A DNA stretch of 64,000 nucleotides from Ligula intestinalis (GCA_036362985.1 JAYGXS010000002.1:11774135-11838134); one strand, 5' to 3'; numbered from the stretch's first letter, positions 1 through 12,250 are shown. Numbers and translations: made by a program. The notes: generated from the letters alone by a model not told the origin.

Positions 1-1774
1 TGGATCCCATTCATACACAAAAGTGGGAGTCGGGCGTCTGCAAACAACTACAGGCCAATAAGCCTTACTTTAATATGTTGCAAAATCATGGAGCGAATTA
101 TCAAAAAGATTTGATGCAATTCTTAGAGTGTCATCGACTTCTTTCTGATAAACAGCACGGGTTCCGTAGAGGACGGTCCTGCTTGACAGATCTGCTCTTC
201 TGTCTAGAACAATGGACCAGAGCACTCGATCAAGGAAACACGGTGCACGCATAGATTTCATAGATTTCAAGAAATCATTTGACACTGTGCCGCATCAACG
301 TCTCCTATAAAGCTTAGACGTATAGGGGTAACAGGCAACCTTTTGCGATGGATGGAAAGCTTTCTGACTGGCCGAACTCAAACCGTATGTATTGGTGATC
401 AGCGATCTGTTCTGGGTCCTATCCTTTTCCTTATATATCGACGACTGCATAAGTGGATTTGAATGCGAAACCACAATGTTTGCCGACGATTTAAAACTCT
501 GGAAGTTCATTCGTAGTGAAGACGACGAAGCAAATCTGCAGGCAGATTTGTACCAACTCGAGCAATGGTCAAACGAGTTGCTCCTGCCCTTTAATGTCGC
601 CAAATGCAACACAATGCGTTTCAGTAATACTAACACATCGTATCGGAGGATTTGCAACCTAAATAACACACCGCTGCCAGAAGTAGAGGCCCAGAAGGAT
701 CTGGGGGTGTGGTTCGCTCCCCCACTTAAGCCATCACTCCACAGCCTGAAGGTGGCCAAATCCGCAATGTCGAGCTTTTATCTAATCAAGCGCGCCTTTT
801 TTAAGTTTGATAAAGTTGTCTTTGGCAAGGTATTCGGCGCGTTTGTGCGACCCCAACTGGAATTTGCCATCCAAGCCTGGAAACTTTGGACAGTCAAAGA
901 CAAAAAACGCTTGGAAGGGTACAACGACGGGCAACTAAGTTAGTGTGAGGCCAAGCGTACCCTCCTTACGAGACACGACTGACCAATCTTGACTTATTTC
1001 CTCTGGATTACAGACAGCTGCTCGGTGACCTGATACAGGCATTTCGCATGCTGTGGGATCAAAATTGTTGCCTAGCATCCAACGATTTCTTTGAGCTGCC
1101 CACTACTACTAGATTGCGCCGACACCCTCTCAAGCTACGTGTGACTGGGGCAAGATTGAACACACCAAAATTCTTCGTCTCTAAGAGGGTAATCCAGGCA
1201 TGGAATGTTCTACCCGCATACATTGTCATGTCTCCATCTTTGGACACGTTTAAGATGCAGTTGGATCAGCATAGAAAAAGACATAATCTGTAATGAAGCG
1301 AGCTAATTATATTGCAGTCTACTTTTTGTTTAAAAAATACTGTTCGCTATTTATCAGTAATATGTTTGTTTAGAATAACTGATTGCAAGTTTCATCCTCT
1401 GGTTCGCATGGGCTTACGATGGGCGTATCTCCGACACAGTGACCACCGCAGTCATCTCCCCGTGTGACCATAGGGATACTGAAAAACCACGATGGCCTTC
1501 TGCTGACATGAGCCAGACACTTTTAGCAGCAGTAAATCTTATTAACGTGTTCACTTCCCCCCCCCTCACAGGCGACGGTTTTTCTCCTTAAAATCCCACA
1601 AATGGCATTCAACACTAAACTTTTGAATGATGCCTGAGGAGTTTTTTGCTGTCTGCCCCCTACCACAGTTCCATTACTGGCAACGCCACATCTTCTGCGT
1701 GATAGCTATGTACAAAGAGGGAGTTCAAAGGTATTAACCTATATTTTCCTAATAAAACTGAACTGAACTGAACT
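1..1774 (+). pseudogene. 5'-truncated CR1-like LINE, RT domain to 3' end
   Basis: The sequence translates, with breaks, into the RT and C-terminal part of a CR1-type non-LTR retrotransposon. It enters the window at the 'YRPISLT' region, shows the finger/palm region up to about 380, then the catalytic MFADD motif encoded at 476-490. The C-terminal segment ending in a stop at about 1291 matches that of the copy at 53.7-58.4 kb. Breaks include stops near 115 and 952, frame changes near 270, 430 and 915, and a 39-nt in-frame loss before 'VLGP' (near 406) relative to the 56.6 kb copy, which removes the GVPQG motif. The 3' UTR (1292-1750) aligns with the UTR of the 58 kb copy and ends in a short ACTGA repeat (1757-1774). 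It is a dead copy whose 5' part lies outside the window or was never copied. Confidence 0.9.
1757..1774 (+). repeat. ACTGA 3'-terminal repeat of LINE
   Basis: Three to four units of ACTGA follow AATAAA at the 3' end of the LINE. A short terminal repeat instead of poly(A) is typical of the CR1 clade. The 58.3 kb copy ends in a related CTGAACTGAAC stretch, which fixes this as the element's end. Confidence 0.8.
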
Positions 1775-2819
1775 ATTATCATTGTTAGTAATAATTGTTG
1801 CTTTCTACGTGTGTCTGTATTTGACAGATAAACATTTATCTGCGAGGATATCCAGTAGTGACTGCCGTTAGAATTGACATGGAACTACCTGCACGTCACA
1901 CGTAAAACGAGCAAGTTCCGCAGTCAGCAGCAGGGCTTTGAAGTTAACCAGATGAAAATGCTTCTTTAGAGAATTCATAATGACTCTTAAAGTTGAGAAA
2001 GAGACAGATACGCTTTATTTTGAAAATATCATTCCAAAATTTTGAGAAAAATACCCTCTATTAACTATGAATTAAAAAAAGCACAGAAACCACAATTGCC
2101 GACATTCTGGAGAAATGTCTTTGAACACCTCAAAAAATGTACGCCAAATTAAACTTTCTTCAGATCGCTGCTAGCGTCGTGCGCTGATGACCTTATTGTT
2201 GTACTTGAAAGAGATAATGAGGGGTTAATGCTGGTTTCTAATGGGTCTACTGAGCAACTAATATGTATATGAGAAAATTTACATATGAATGTAGGAATAT
2301 CTTTAACGGAAATTAACAGTATGTGGCCTTGTTCTTTTCCACAAATTTTCTGTTCGCCCCGCCGTTAGTTGTCGGGGTAAGTAACTTCATTCTGTTGCTA
2401 TGTTTGCATGAAGATATTGGAAAAAATTCGCAGAACACAACTGGAGTTTCACTATTTAACATAAAAATCTATAAAACGAGCCTTATTCAATAATGCGGAC
2501 CTAAGACGACTAAATTAACTCAACTGTGTTCATGTCAATTTGTACTGCTCAAAAATAAAAAGTTATCTGCATCTGCATACTAACGTGGCTGGATTAAAAT
2601 AAAGAGAATTAGGTCTTAATATGCTGTTATCTTTATAATTTTGTTTGCGTCAAAATAAAATGTGTTCCAACGAAAAATAAACTACCCTTTTATACGACTG
2701 AGCATTGACTGATAAAGCTAGCAGTGAAATGAATTCAAAGGGGTTGTCGGTCGGCTATACTTAGTCAACTTTCTGTCAACGCATGCCAATACTCCCAATT
2801 TAAACCGGCAAAGCAACTA
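1775..2819. other. AT-rich spacer, nothing recognised
   Basis: AT-rich sequence with no supported open frame, RNA gene or obvious repeat structure. Confidence 0.5.
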
Positions 2820-2821
2820 GC

Positions 2822-2998
2822 CTGTGATTCAATGGTTGGAGCTTTGCTCTTCTAGTCAATAGACCACGGGGTCCAGTCTTAGGGTACTGCACTATTTGGG
2901 GGTGAGGCATGACTCACTGATGATGGCTTATGAATCTGAAATGGCATTCCATTCACCCTTGTCTTTGTCGAAAAGGCTCATTTACCTGCACTTCTAGC
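2822..2998 (+). repeat. tRNA-headed SINE with hammerhead-like core (copy 1)
   Basis: The 5' part (2824-2880) resembles a tRNA-derived Pol III promoter, with an A-box-like TCAATGGTTGG and a B-box-like GGGGTCCAGTC. It runs into CTATTTGGG (2893-2901), which is also present in the copy at 34.8 kb, and then into a hammerhead-like core. The segment after the core (CCTTGTCTTTGTCG) is shared with the 34.8 kb copy. The end is approximate. Divergence between copies is high, so this is an old insertion. Confidence 0.6.
2911..2956 (+). ncRNA. hammerhead-like core in SINE copy 1
   Basis: CTGATGA at 2917-2923 is followed by a degraded stem II segment (TGGCTTATGAATCT) and GAAA at 2938-2941. After GAAA comes a possible two-base-pair stem III (AT-GGC-AT) and a T as the cleavage-site base. 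Stem I is only partly pairable (GACTCA with CCATTC), so this copy is probably inactive. The call rests mainly on alignment with the better copies at 27.9 and 34.8 kb. Confidence 0.45.
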
Positions 2999-5900
2999 TG
3001 CTGTATGGCTACTGGTGAGATACGAGAGTGACCATCAAGGCAGAACGGGACACATAAGTTCCGTTTGCGATCGGTGAGCGTTCATGGGCGAAAGTTAACA
3101 TCTTGCTGTTTTCGAAATTCAAAATCTAACACTTTAACGGTACTTCAAGCTGTGGCTTGCAACTTTAATTTACAGAGATCACTGTAACGACTCACTATTT
3201 TGGGGTTTAACCTCTGCCCCGTCCTTGATTTTTGTGTGAACTTAACTAAATAAAACTACCTTACGTTTGGTGTTTGATTTTTGAAAACTTTAAGCATTTA
3301 AGGGCTTACACTGACAAATTTCTCTCGGTTTTCCATGTACGAGCCCAAGTTACGGGAACAGATGGTGTCAAGATGACCAAGTTACACTAAAAGCAGTGTG
3401 CATCGTTGCTTTATTCAAATAGAAACCAACTTTTATTTTTCCCCAATCAATTATTTTAAATTGGAAAAAAAAGGTTTTTTTCTCATACAACTTGGATACA
3501 ATTGCCTTTATTTTTTGCAATAATATAACAATATCCTAAAAGGTATCATCGAGAGCTCGATAGAGGAAAAAGCAGTCATTTTACCACGTAAGACAAGATG
3601 TTACAAAGCAGGCACTGCTTTCTAATCAAGCGGCTTTCTCTATTTTCGGCTTTTTCGAAGCCGTATTTCTCTTATAATTAATTTTTAAAGAGACTACGAA
3701 AGTAATTGTTTCCTTAGGGAATGTTCTTATCTGCGTACAATTCATTTATATATATATATATTAACTGAGTTAAGGTAGAGAATCAGATGAAATTAAACGG
3801 CGTCTCCAGCCCGTTTCTTTGGGTAGTATTTGTTCTAAAATATTGGCTGCTTGTGTTTTTGCATAGATGGACTAACTGTTCCCTGCATACGCAGCCACAT
3901 GTATGTAATTAGGTTTCCGTTTTCATGTTTTTGCAGACGCAAACACACGAAGGGTTTGCGTGCAAAAGCAGCTTGCAGTGTGGTCCGCCAACTGTCTCCG
4001 ACACTGCCGACCGTTGAGGGCAGAAATTACCTCTCTCGCCCTCCAAAAGAGAGGTTCAATTATGGGAGCATTTAGCGGTTCCTGACCTGGTTAGCGCCGT
4101 CAGACCGGCAATTAGAATTCCCTCCCGCGTACACATGAGGCGTCACCGAAATTACCCTGTGTATACAACAATGCATAGAAAGAGGAGAAGGAGAAGATTT
4201 AAAAGGGCAAGGAGTAGGAGGCTAAATATGTGTAAGCATGTATTAATCAATCTCCGTCCCCCTTGCTCTTCCTACGTTCAATCCGATGAGGGTTAAACAC
4301 CTAGCTCTTTTTATCGCAATGGGGTAGTGACCATGTCATTTGAACAAAAAACTGTAGACTTCAAGCAAAAATTAAATTCTGCCTCATTAGACGCACTGGT
4401 TTGCGAGAAAAAAATGCTTTCTTCCCTTCGCGGACACATTTTTGACTCTTACTCTTGGATGAATTTTTATTTTTTAAAGCTACCTAACTACTGCATTGTA
4501 CAAGAGAAGCATTGTCCGAAGGATCGGATAATTAGCCATTATGTTTACTAGAAATACAAGATTTGAATCCTCTTTAACACAGATGCAAATTTGAAGATTG
4601 CGTATGCAGCAAAATTTATATGAAAAATAGATTTCGTGATGCTCATTGGCTGCGTCATCTTGGTGCATAAAGTGAGTAACAAATGGGAGAATGCATAAAA
4701 ATTGAATTCTTAGAGAAGAAGTCATAGGAACAGGTCAGGAATGTAAATTAGTAAATCGGGATACTAAATCTAATTAGTAACGTTAGCGAAGTAAACACTG
4801 TCGACAGTGACGAAGGCAAAAATACGTTAAAGCAGAAATGTGGGCAGGGGGAATTGTGAATCAGGGAGCTGGGTGTTACTAGGGCAAACTTAAATTGACA
4901 AAATTCTCCAACTGTTTACATAGGTCGGGTTTTGACCGTCGTATTCAGGGTGCCTGCAGGCAGCGCAAGGTACGGGTTTTTCGTGCCCGGTAAAGTACTC
5001 GAAAGGATGTTTTGGAGTCTACAGAATGGCCCTTTCTGATAGGTGTTCAGTAAAGAGAGAATTAGGTTTCCTTTTCTCCTGCTTTAGAAGCCAATTCGGC
5101 AAGTGTTCCTTAGCTCTGGCTGTCAATTCCCGTTATCTAGCCCAATGCAATTGCATTTGCAAGTGCATGTAAAGTCGTAAGCAGAATTTGAAGTGGATTA
5201 CAATGGCAAGGCATCTATCGCAATTGGAATCGGAAGGGTTGATGTCGAGTTAAAAAATATGAGCTCAGCAGCAAAGTAGGTCCTTTCAATGGTGTCACTT
5301 AAGCGTCTCACATTCGTTACTCACTTAATGCAGCAAGAGGACGCAGCTGATGAGCACTCGCAAAATGTTTGACGCCAATAAATTCTGCTATATACGCAAT
5401 CGTCAAACATACAAGAGTGTAAATGATAAAATAAAATTCTTGAACTGAGTATGACCTGTATTCATTTTTTGGATAAATGACTGTCACAAAGTATTCTAGA
5501 CAAAAATAACCTAACCTCCTAAAAAATGCCTCTAAATTTTTATGATAGGTTAAAATTTGTAGTGCATTTAGCCTCCTATTATTACTGTATTCTTATCTTG
5601 CGATTCGCAGTGAGCAGATTCTAGGAACCAACTGCTACTTTTATGAGAAAATGCTCGATGTTCAAATATGAACACTCAGTTGACCATTTTAAGACTAGAC
5701 TAGACTATAACTGATATTTTAGGGGATTGTAAAATAGTGGAGTCATTTCTTCAGAACTGGCTAATGCAGTATAAATATATGGACAGAAATTACTAGATTC
5801 CACGACCAAAAAAGCGATATGGGCTCTTCAAGCGCCTTTACGCTGAATTCCTGTCGACTCCCATTCCCCTCTTCTAACGTGAACCCTAAGTAAATTAGAA

Positions 5901-6039
5901 GGTGTTCACTCTTCTGAGTCATGTCTTTATTTATTTGAGCCTCCAAACTCTTGTTAATCAAACAGCAGTAATGCCAATCCGGCAGAGGACTCCCTGCCGA
6001 TACCTGAACGATCAATTCTTGATGCCCATGATCTGAAAC
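2999..6039. other. non-genic spacer with a (TA)n tract
   Basis: I see no supported gene. A short (TA)n microsatellite lies at about 3746-3761. The open frames here are under 85 codons and resemble nothing I recognise. Confidence 0.5.
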
Positions 6040-6200
6040 CCAACGGTCACTCTAGCCCTAACACTCCTTACCTTAATTTTTACCCTCTTAACATTACTCT
6101 GACCTTACTTACCATAACCATAACCATAATCCTATTCGTAGACCTGATTTAAACTATCTTAACTAAAACCCTAACGCTAACCCTAGCCCCCTTATCTTGG
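6040..6200. repeat. degenerate CCTAA/TAACCC-type interstitial repeat
   Basis: Irregular blocks such as CCCTAAC, CTTACC, ATAACC and CTAACCCTAG follow each other over about 150 bp. They look like a decayed array of the metazoan telomeric unit TTAGGG on the complementary strand. Shorter stretches of the same flavour occur at about 25305-25360 and, on the other strand, at 53283-53335. This could be an old interstitial telomeric array or a pyrimidine-biased microsatellite. Confidence 0.5.
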
Positions 6201-8090
6201 AATCTAGTGCAAGGCCATCTGTAATAAGGGATGCTAATATTCCTATATAACATTAGGAAATCGTTAAACCATGGAACCAATGGAACCTTTTTTTAAGATT
6301 ACCTGAGCAATAATAAATTGTCAACTGTTTATTATTTGAGAAGTCAAGTTCGGCAAGCATATGTTCTCAGCAAATCAGGCTACCTTTCCCCCTCCCCCAA
6401 CGCAAGCACCTCCACACGCTGATCTCGCCATGCAGGTGACGCGTAAACGATGAATTGTAAGTAGACAACACTAGTTAACCCTGTGCAACTGTACAGTTTT
6501 CATTACCCTGCAAAAATTTTGGTCTGATGATGATATGCTGAAAATATATGTTTGCCAAACTTGACTTTTCAACTTAAGCTTGAAAATGTTTGTTATTTGA
6601 TTTTAAATAGCCAAAATACCACAATCCGGAAAAATCATAGCCTATTTAATGAGCTTTTACTTTGAACAGCTCTCTATCATAGAAAAAAGTTTAAAATCTC
6701 ATATATATGTCCGTATAGGGAAACTTTAAATCGCCGTACGTTTCTATTGGTTAATAAGCAACTGTTTTTAAAGGCAATTAATTGTTAACTTTTGCCTCCA
6801 TAAACGTATTCAGTTTGCTTTTTATTCAATGCATATGAATTTTTAAAAAAAGGTCTTTAATTATTAGGGGATTAAAGGTCTCATTTTAGAGGTGAAACAT
6901 CAGGAGCTGATCAAAACTAACGTATAAATTAGGCACTGATTCTAGAACAGAAGGAAATAATTTGATGGGTACATTTTTCATCAACTAGACGCAATGCATA
7001 TTCAATACTATGCGCGCATTTCGTCCAAGCGTTTCACTGACTAAGACAATGATGCCTTGCGCTCAAATTGTATTACTCTGAGACACCCAGTATATTATAC
7101 AGTCCATTTTGCTATAAATTTCTGCCATTTATTGTCAAAACTGGTATCCTCGATGGTTTTGAGTGGGGAAATGTGGATTAAAAGACCCTTTTTACTGTTC
7201 TGGCAAGCAACATTTTAGCGCCAGTGGGCGGTTTTTGTCATCAAACGTTTGCGATTGCACAATTCTTGCGATACTTATCAGCTTAACATTGTACTGCTGA
7301 ATAGGCATCGGACAGTCAAAGAGAGAGACAGAGAGAGAGAGAGAGCAAGCGCGAGAGGAAGATCGGGAAAGCGGAGGGTGGAGGGGATGATAGCGTCGGG
7401 CGTGGCTGATCTTGCGCGGTAGCAGACGCCTCCTACACCAACTAAGTTGGCTGGCTTGAGAGAGAGACCATCCCCACACGTTATCTGGAAAACATGCCCT
7501 CAAGCAATCGAAACCACATTCATTGTCGTGAGATTGTACAGCTTTTGGCTGCGTCTCTAGGGGCAGTGAAATCTAGTGCTTCTAACAAATATTGTCAGCG
7601 CTTCTCCCCCCGATGATGGCCACAATCACACCTGCTCAATCAAGATTCGGATCAGTTGCAGCGGCACTGGCCCCTAAAATACATAAATACAATCTGCTCA
7701 TGAATACCAGCCTTACCTTGGAGAAATAACTGTCATAAGTTTTGAGTACAATTGTCGCTCGGCACACTGTTAACAATTAGCCTTTTCTAAGGGTAACGAA
7801 AAATTCTTTGCGGACCTTTTCTTCCTACGAACCAAATAAATTTTAATACAATAGAAAACACCACAAAGCGATTTGCTATAGGAGTCAAATTTAGACTGAG
7901 ACCTTTTAAGCCTGATTTTAGCCAAACAGCTGGCGTCAGCCTGTCTGGTAAAATACCAGTTTGCTACTTCAAAGACTTGGTATCCTGCTGATTTTTCGGT
8001 TTTCTAAATTTAACTGGGATACGAACAATCTCACACTTCATTTTACCTTTGTGCCTGTCTTTAGAGCGAGATGTTGGTAGGATAACAAGC
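6201..8090. other. non-genic spacer with a GA-rich microsatellite
   Basis: Nothing recognisable apart from a (GA)n-rich tract at about 7319-7345. The 103-codon minus-strand open frame over 7192-7503 includes that tract and has no recognisable domain. Confidence 0.5.
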
Positions 8091-8699
8091 TAGGTATCCA
8101 CCTTTCAGCGGAAACAACCAGCCGCTGATTTCAGTCCAAAGACACAACAGGTAATGAAACCGAAAGACACACTGACATGGCAAGAAACATCTGGGTTCGT
8201 TTACAGGATCTGGTACAGTTGCGGTCAGAGCAAGTATATCGCAGAAACTGGGAGACTTCCCAAGACGCAAATTGCCGAACACGCGGCAGCAGTGCGGTGA
8301 AATGATGCCAATTCTCAAGTTGCGGCTCATTCGAAGAGACCCGGCGGCATGTTCAAATTTGATGAGGCTGAAATTCTCGCAGGAAGTGACAATCAGGTGA
8401 GCCGAGAACTACTTGAGTCATGGTTCACGGGCCCCCAATCCATAAACAAGTGCAATGATTTGCCCAATCCATATTTAATGATGAGACTCAATTTGGCCAA
8501 AGCAAGTCGTCACTTGGGGAACGGGCAGGCCACCGCCTCATCCGATGACAACACCAGAGAACCAGATGGCCGAACAATCATCACGCCCGTAAGTAACGTT
8601 TAACCGGTCAGAGCCCGCGTGCCGTCCAACAAACTATCCACGCGCCCGAAGGCAATTAACGTTTATTGTTGCTGTATGTTTGCAGTCATGACCGTATCC

Positions 8700-8707
8700 T
8701 ATAAATA
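8700..8707 (+). promoter_or_regulatory. TATA-like box in PLE flank
   Basis: TATAAATA lies 64 nt upstream of the hammerhead-like core. The family-B flanks at 27.75 and 59.36 kb have TATAAA at 75-76 nt before the homologous motif, which suggests a promoter carried in the terminal repeat. This is an inference from position and recurrence. Confidence 0.4.
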
Positions 8708-8756
8708 CTGCAAACGTCTGTGTATGTTTTACCCGTTTCTGCTTCTGTTTGCTGCT

Positions 8757-8802
8757 AATGTGTCTGATGATGAATCCGCGACGGATGTCAAAACGTCAAA
8801 AC
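8757..8802 (+). ncRNA. minimal hammerhead-like motif, PLE family A copy 1
   Basis: Canonical CTGATGA at 8764-8770 is followed by a hairpin (ATCCG-CGA-CGGAT) and then AAAACGTC ending at 8797, where the sister copy at 37.3 kb has GAAACGTC. The G-to-A change hits an essential core base, so this copy is likely inactive. Minimal hammerheads in PLE flanking repeats are established knowledge. Confidence 0.6.
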
Positions 8803-8924
8803 GATCGAGTCTTCTTCTCAAATGCCTCCTGGGACACGCATATTTGCTTGTTTTGACAGCATTCTTCCTTAGCAGCCCTAGTTGATGTTGATTTGATGGT
8901 TTTTCTATGCAAAATATGGTTGTT

Positions 8925-9410
8925 CACAAGTAACAAGGCGGATACCAGTTTAAAACAGCATTTTTGCAAACTTTCCTATTCTATTGAAGCATGGCATCCC
9001 AAGGTATTCAATTATGAAGATAAAAGGTTTTTAGGGAAAATTTGTACTTATTATGTAAATTTTAGACGTAGGATCCCCTCATCGTCTTCAAACGTAAGAA
9101 ATTGTGTAACAAACAACAAACATTTTTAAACGTTCATAAAAATCAATATTCATCTGACATGTATGCCGCTTGGCAGGATTTTCAGTCTGTGTTAGTGGGT
9201 GCTACTTGCTTTTTGTCATTCGACCGTGTTTTTGTGGCGCGCGTTGATTTTGGTCTTGAAATAACTATAGCTGGCGTCTTAATCTAAACTGAAATGTTGG
9301 GTGAACTTTTTCCAGAAATTGGACTTCATCTTAGTATTATTGTGCCAAACTATTCCAATTCCTCAAAACAGTCAATCAGTAGAGGTTTTACAATATATTT
9401 ACCAATTGTA
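8925..9410 (-). repeat. PLE family C terminal-repeat remnant
   Basis: On the minus strand, sequence around 9059-9087 (GACGATGAGGGG ... GTCTAAAATTTAC) aligns with the hammerhead-like end of the PLE at 10.6 kb, and the tail down to 8929 shares CTTGGGATGCCA and neighbouring bases with that copy. A second shared block is at 9290-9410, related to 10210-10320. No coding part is attached. It is probably a diverged terminal repeat of the same family. Confidence 0.5.
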
Positions 9411-10205
9411 CCCCTTACCATTCATTAACTCGGTAATTTTATCTGCACAAGAAAGAATAACGCCATAATTTTTGCACATGGAAGTCTGAGGGCCAATATA
9501 TTTATTCAGAAAAAAAGATAAAATTCGTGCAAAATTAGTGTCGCACGACAGCCTGTCACTCAGGCACTGACTCACGATTCGGTCGGTATGGCCAGGGCCA
9601 AACAAGGAACTTCAGTAAGGGGGAGACGTGAGGGGGTAGGTGCTGGGTACGCATGCGTAAATCTTCGTCTTTTTGGAAAAGAGACAGGGAGAGAAAAAAA
9701 CGTGCGCTGTATTCTGAAAGTGAACAGCCAGAATGTTAAGCAAAAAATGGGATAAGTTAATAAAATACTTAAAAGTTCAGAGGTCTTTTATGGCGACAGG
9801 TCTAGTCTCAACTTCTAGATTAACGTTTCTTCACACATGAGGTAACGTGCTAGGAAGGAGAGTATGGAGTGCTAATATGCCGGCTTACGGCTGGACATAT
9901 GTTGGAAGTTTCGGCGCACAGTACGGGAAGACTTTGCGGCCATTAATGTGGAGTGGATTGGATTAGCTAACCTCATCAAGAATGCGATCAGTGAATTGCT
10001 TGACCGTTGTAAAATGTCGCCGTATTATACTATCAGTTAAAAACAAGAAGAAACCCTGGCAGCTAAAGAGAGCGTTTGGAAGATACGCTTTAAAATCAAC
10101 AAGGTTTTTTTAAGCAAGGCTGATAAGTCGTCTATTTCTCACCCATGAGACTGCATCCATTCTCTAAATTTAGAAACTGTATTTTTCCAGTTTTTTGTTT
10201 TTCGA
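9411..10205. other. spacer, nothing recognised
   Basis: No supported gene or structured repeat. Confidence 0.45.
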
Positions 10206-10439
10206 GAATAATTTAATTGCCAGGTTTAAACGCTGGATGAACATATTTCCAGAAATTTATATGTCAGCATATTCCAATTCTTCGAAATGGTCGATCAGCA
10301 GTTATTCAATTTATTAACCGCTCGTCCGAATGTTTAACGACAACAACATACATTAAATATGGTCTGCCACTGTTCATTGAGATGTGTCTCGCACGCTCGT
10401 CACAAGCAGCTCTAAATCTGTTTGACTACGGCTTCCTGG

Positions 10440-10960
10440 GCCTCTAAAAATTTTGAATGTACAGTTTCAATTCCTTGTTATGAATTTCAAGATTGGCATC
10501 CCAAGAAATATGATTTGGTGAAAGACGTTTGTCGGAAAACGCTGACACACCTTATTGTAAATTTTCGACTATAGTACACCAGGTCATCGTCAGATGCATG
10601 GAAAATTCTTAGAGAATAGTTAGTATTTTAAACGGAGCAAAAATCGATAATTTTAAGTCATTGGTGATTGCTGATTGACGTCTTTTCCAGGCTTCCCTGA
10701 GATTGGTGTACATCGCATCCAATTCGACGTGCCCATTAATGCACGAATCGTTGGAGTTAATGGCCTCTAAAAATACACGGTCTCTCCTAGATGGACATGA
10801 GCCTACAATGAGAGTTTGGACCCATGCGAATTTGTGCCCACGTGAGTGCTCGAACAGGTGATCCTGCTTCTGTACCACCTTCAATTGCGTCAACTGAATA
10901 GACTAGCAACTCTACAGCCGCGGAGTTTCTCCCTACCGAAAAACCAACCAGCCTCAGCGT
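10440..10960 (-). pseudogene. PLE GIY-YIG fragment with 3' flank (family C)
   Basis: The minus strand encodes 'TQLKVVQKQDHLFEHSRGHKF', then 'RDRVFLEAINSNDSCINGH'. This is the C-terminal half of a GIY-YIG domain of a second PLE family, with the metal-binding Glu (FLEA) and conserved Asn (CINGH) recognisable. The helix normally reading TRIHEHQL, and the GIY/YIG strands before it (about 10895-10990, e.g. 'EAGWFFGRE'), are decayed. The frame ends at 10609 and the motif at 10593-10558 follows about 15 nt later, so the endonuclease fragment runs directly into its 3' hammerhead-like flank. The tail continues to about 10440. There is no RT portion. Confidence 0.7.
10558..10593 (-). ncRNA. hammerhead-like motif, PLE family C copy 1
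   Basis: Minus strand: CTGACGA (10593-10587), a hairpin arm beginning TGACC and closing in GTC, then GAAAATTT. The core fits CUGANGA and GAAA. The bases after GAA (AA-UU) are self-complementary, as in the minimal PLE hammerheads. Stem II is weak in this copy. Confidence 0.5.
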
Positions 10961-12250
10961 AGTAATTTTTGGGTGACATTTTCAGCGCCACTGCACACTT
11001 TTTCATCCTGAATTATTGACGCACTGCTTTTCTCATTTCCAGCCTGGCAGGCATTTTGTTACTTTTATAACGGTATATGCTGAGCTAGAGAAGTCCGTGC
11101 TTAAACGACGAAGGAGTGTCCCAATAACATTCTAACTAACAGCATGGGGTTTGGATGTTGACTGTGAGCCTGAAGAGTCTTTACAATTCTAAACGGCATT
11201 CGCTGCTAGGAAGAGCATTTGTGAATTTTAAATCTATCAGAATCGTATTGAAGCCGCATTGATGACCCTGGCAGTATTAAGATGCTCACGTTTCTACAGG
11301 CAGGAAGCTTAAGTCTCCGGTAGGAGTGAGATGTTTGGGCCATCATTAGTGCGAGTAAAAAAAGCACTCGATAATAACATTAGAGCGCTAGGCAACCACC
11401 TAGGCTTCCTGCCTCTTCTATGTTTACCACGTAACGGCAAATTGTAAGTTTCTCAAAATTTAGCCTTCGTGCTAATGCATATTAGGGTTTTTAGGGAATC
11501 TATCAGTGAAGTTTCTTTTAATATAAAAAGAGGAGAACACAGCACTATGCAATTGCTTGCTGGGTTATGTAAAACCACCTAGATAAAATTATATGGCAGA
11601 AGAGATAAGAAGCGAAATACTATACCCCTGTTGGTCTCCAAGCGTGGAGGGGGAAAAACAGACGATTCTTGCAGGCGTGCTTGGTTGTGTGTGTACTCTG
11701 AATGTGAAACGAAAGCATTGCGTACAGGTGTGGTAAGAGGGAAAGAACACGAAAACATTGTTGACTGTAGTATTTTTCCATCAAATAGGAGGCATCTTGT
11801 GGATGACTAGTTTTAATTATGACAGAAAAGACTCAGAAAATCGAGCCTCTGTGGCTGTGCGCTTAGTCACAGGAACGAAATTTATGTCTGTGCCTTAAAT
11901 CTATGCAAAAGTTAACTCTAAACTTTTAAACGAATCCTAATCTAAACCCTAAACACTGATGTCCTAGTAAGTTCGTGCACTACTGTTGGTGCTAAAGGGA
12001 ATGATCATTTCCTCGGCTCCTACCTTTTGATGTCGGCTAGTGGCCGACTTTTACGCAGCTTCTTTTAATTAATCACTCTGGACCGCGTAAACTGATTGGG
12101 GCACTGCTACTTGAAAATGTCAGGCGGATGTTCGCATTCCACGTGTATGTCTATACATGAAAATGGAAAAGGTAAGTCGATCACCGGGGTCGCCCACGCT
12201 GACAGAAAGACAGACCGATAATTGCTTGAAGCCTGGGGCTCGGAGGAGAA
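10961..12250. other. spacer, nothing recognised
   Basis: No supported gene. A short CCTAA-like patch occurs near 11935-11950. Confidence 0.45.

Larger units (their letters stand above)
8095..8885 (+). pseudogene. Penelope-like element 3' end: GIY-YIG endonuclease fragment plus flank (family A)
   Basis: From about 8190 the + strand encodes the C-terminal GIY-YIG endonuclease of a PLE polyprotein: 'VYRIWYSCGQSKYIAETGR', 'TQIAEHAAAVR', then 'FKFDEAEILAG', 'SRELLESWFTGPQSINKCN'. In the better copy at 59.5 kb the same positions read YVGETGR and TRMAEH. Here the YIG glycine is Ala and the conserved helix Arg is Gln, both of which should destroy nuclease activity. A TGA interrupts the frame at 8298-8300. 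No RT is attached upstream. The coding part ends at 8601 and is followed by a flank with a TATA-like site and a hammerhead-like motif at 8764, as expected of a PLE terminal repeat. Confidence 0.85.

Noticed and set aside
2183..2192. CTGATGA at 2183 as another hammerhead
   Set aside because: No hairpin and GAAA follow at the right distance; chance occurrence.
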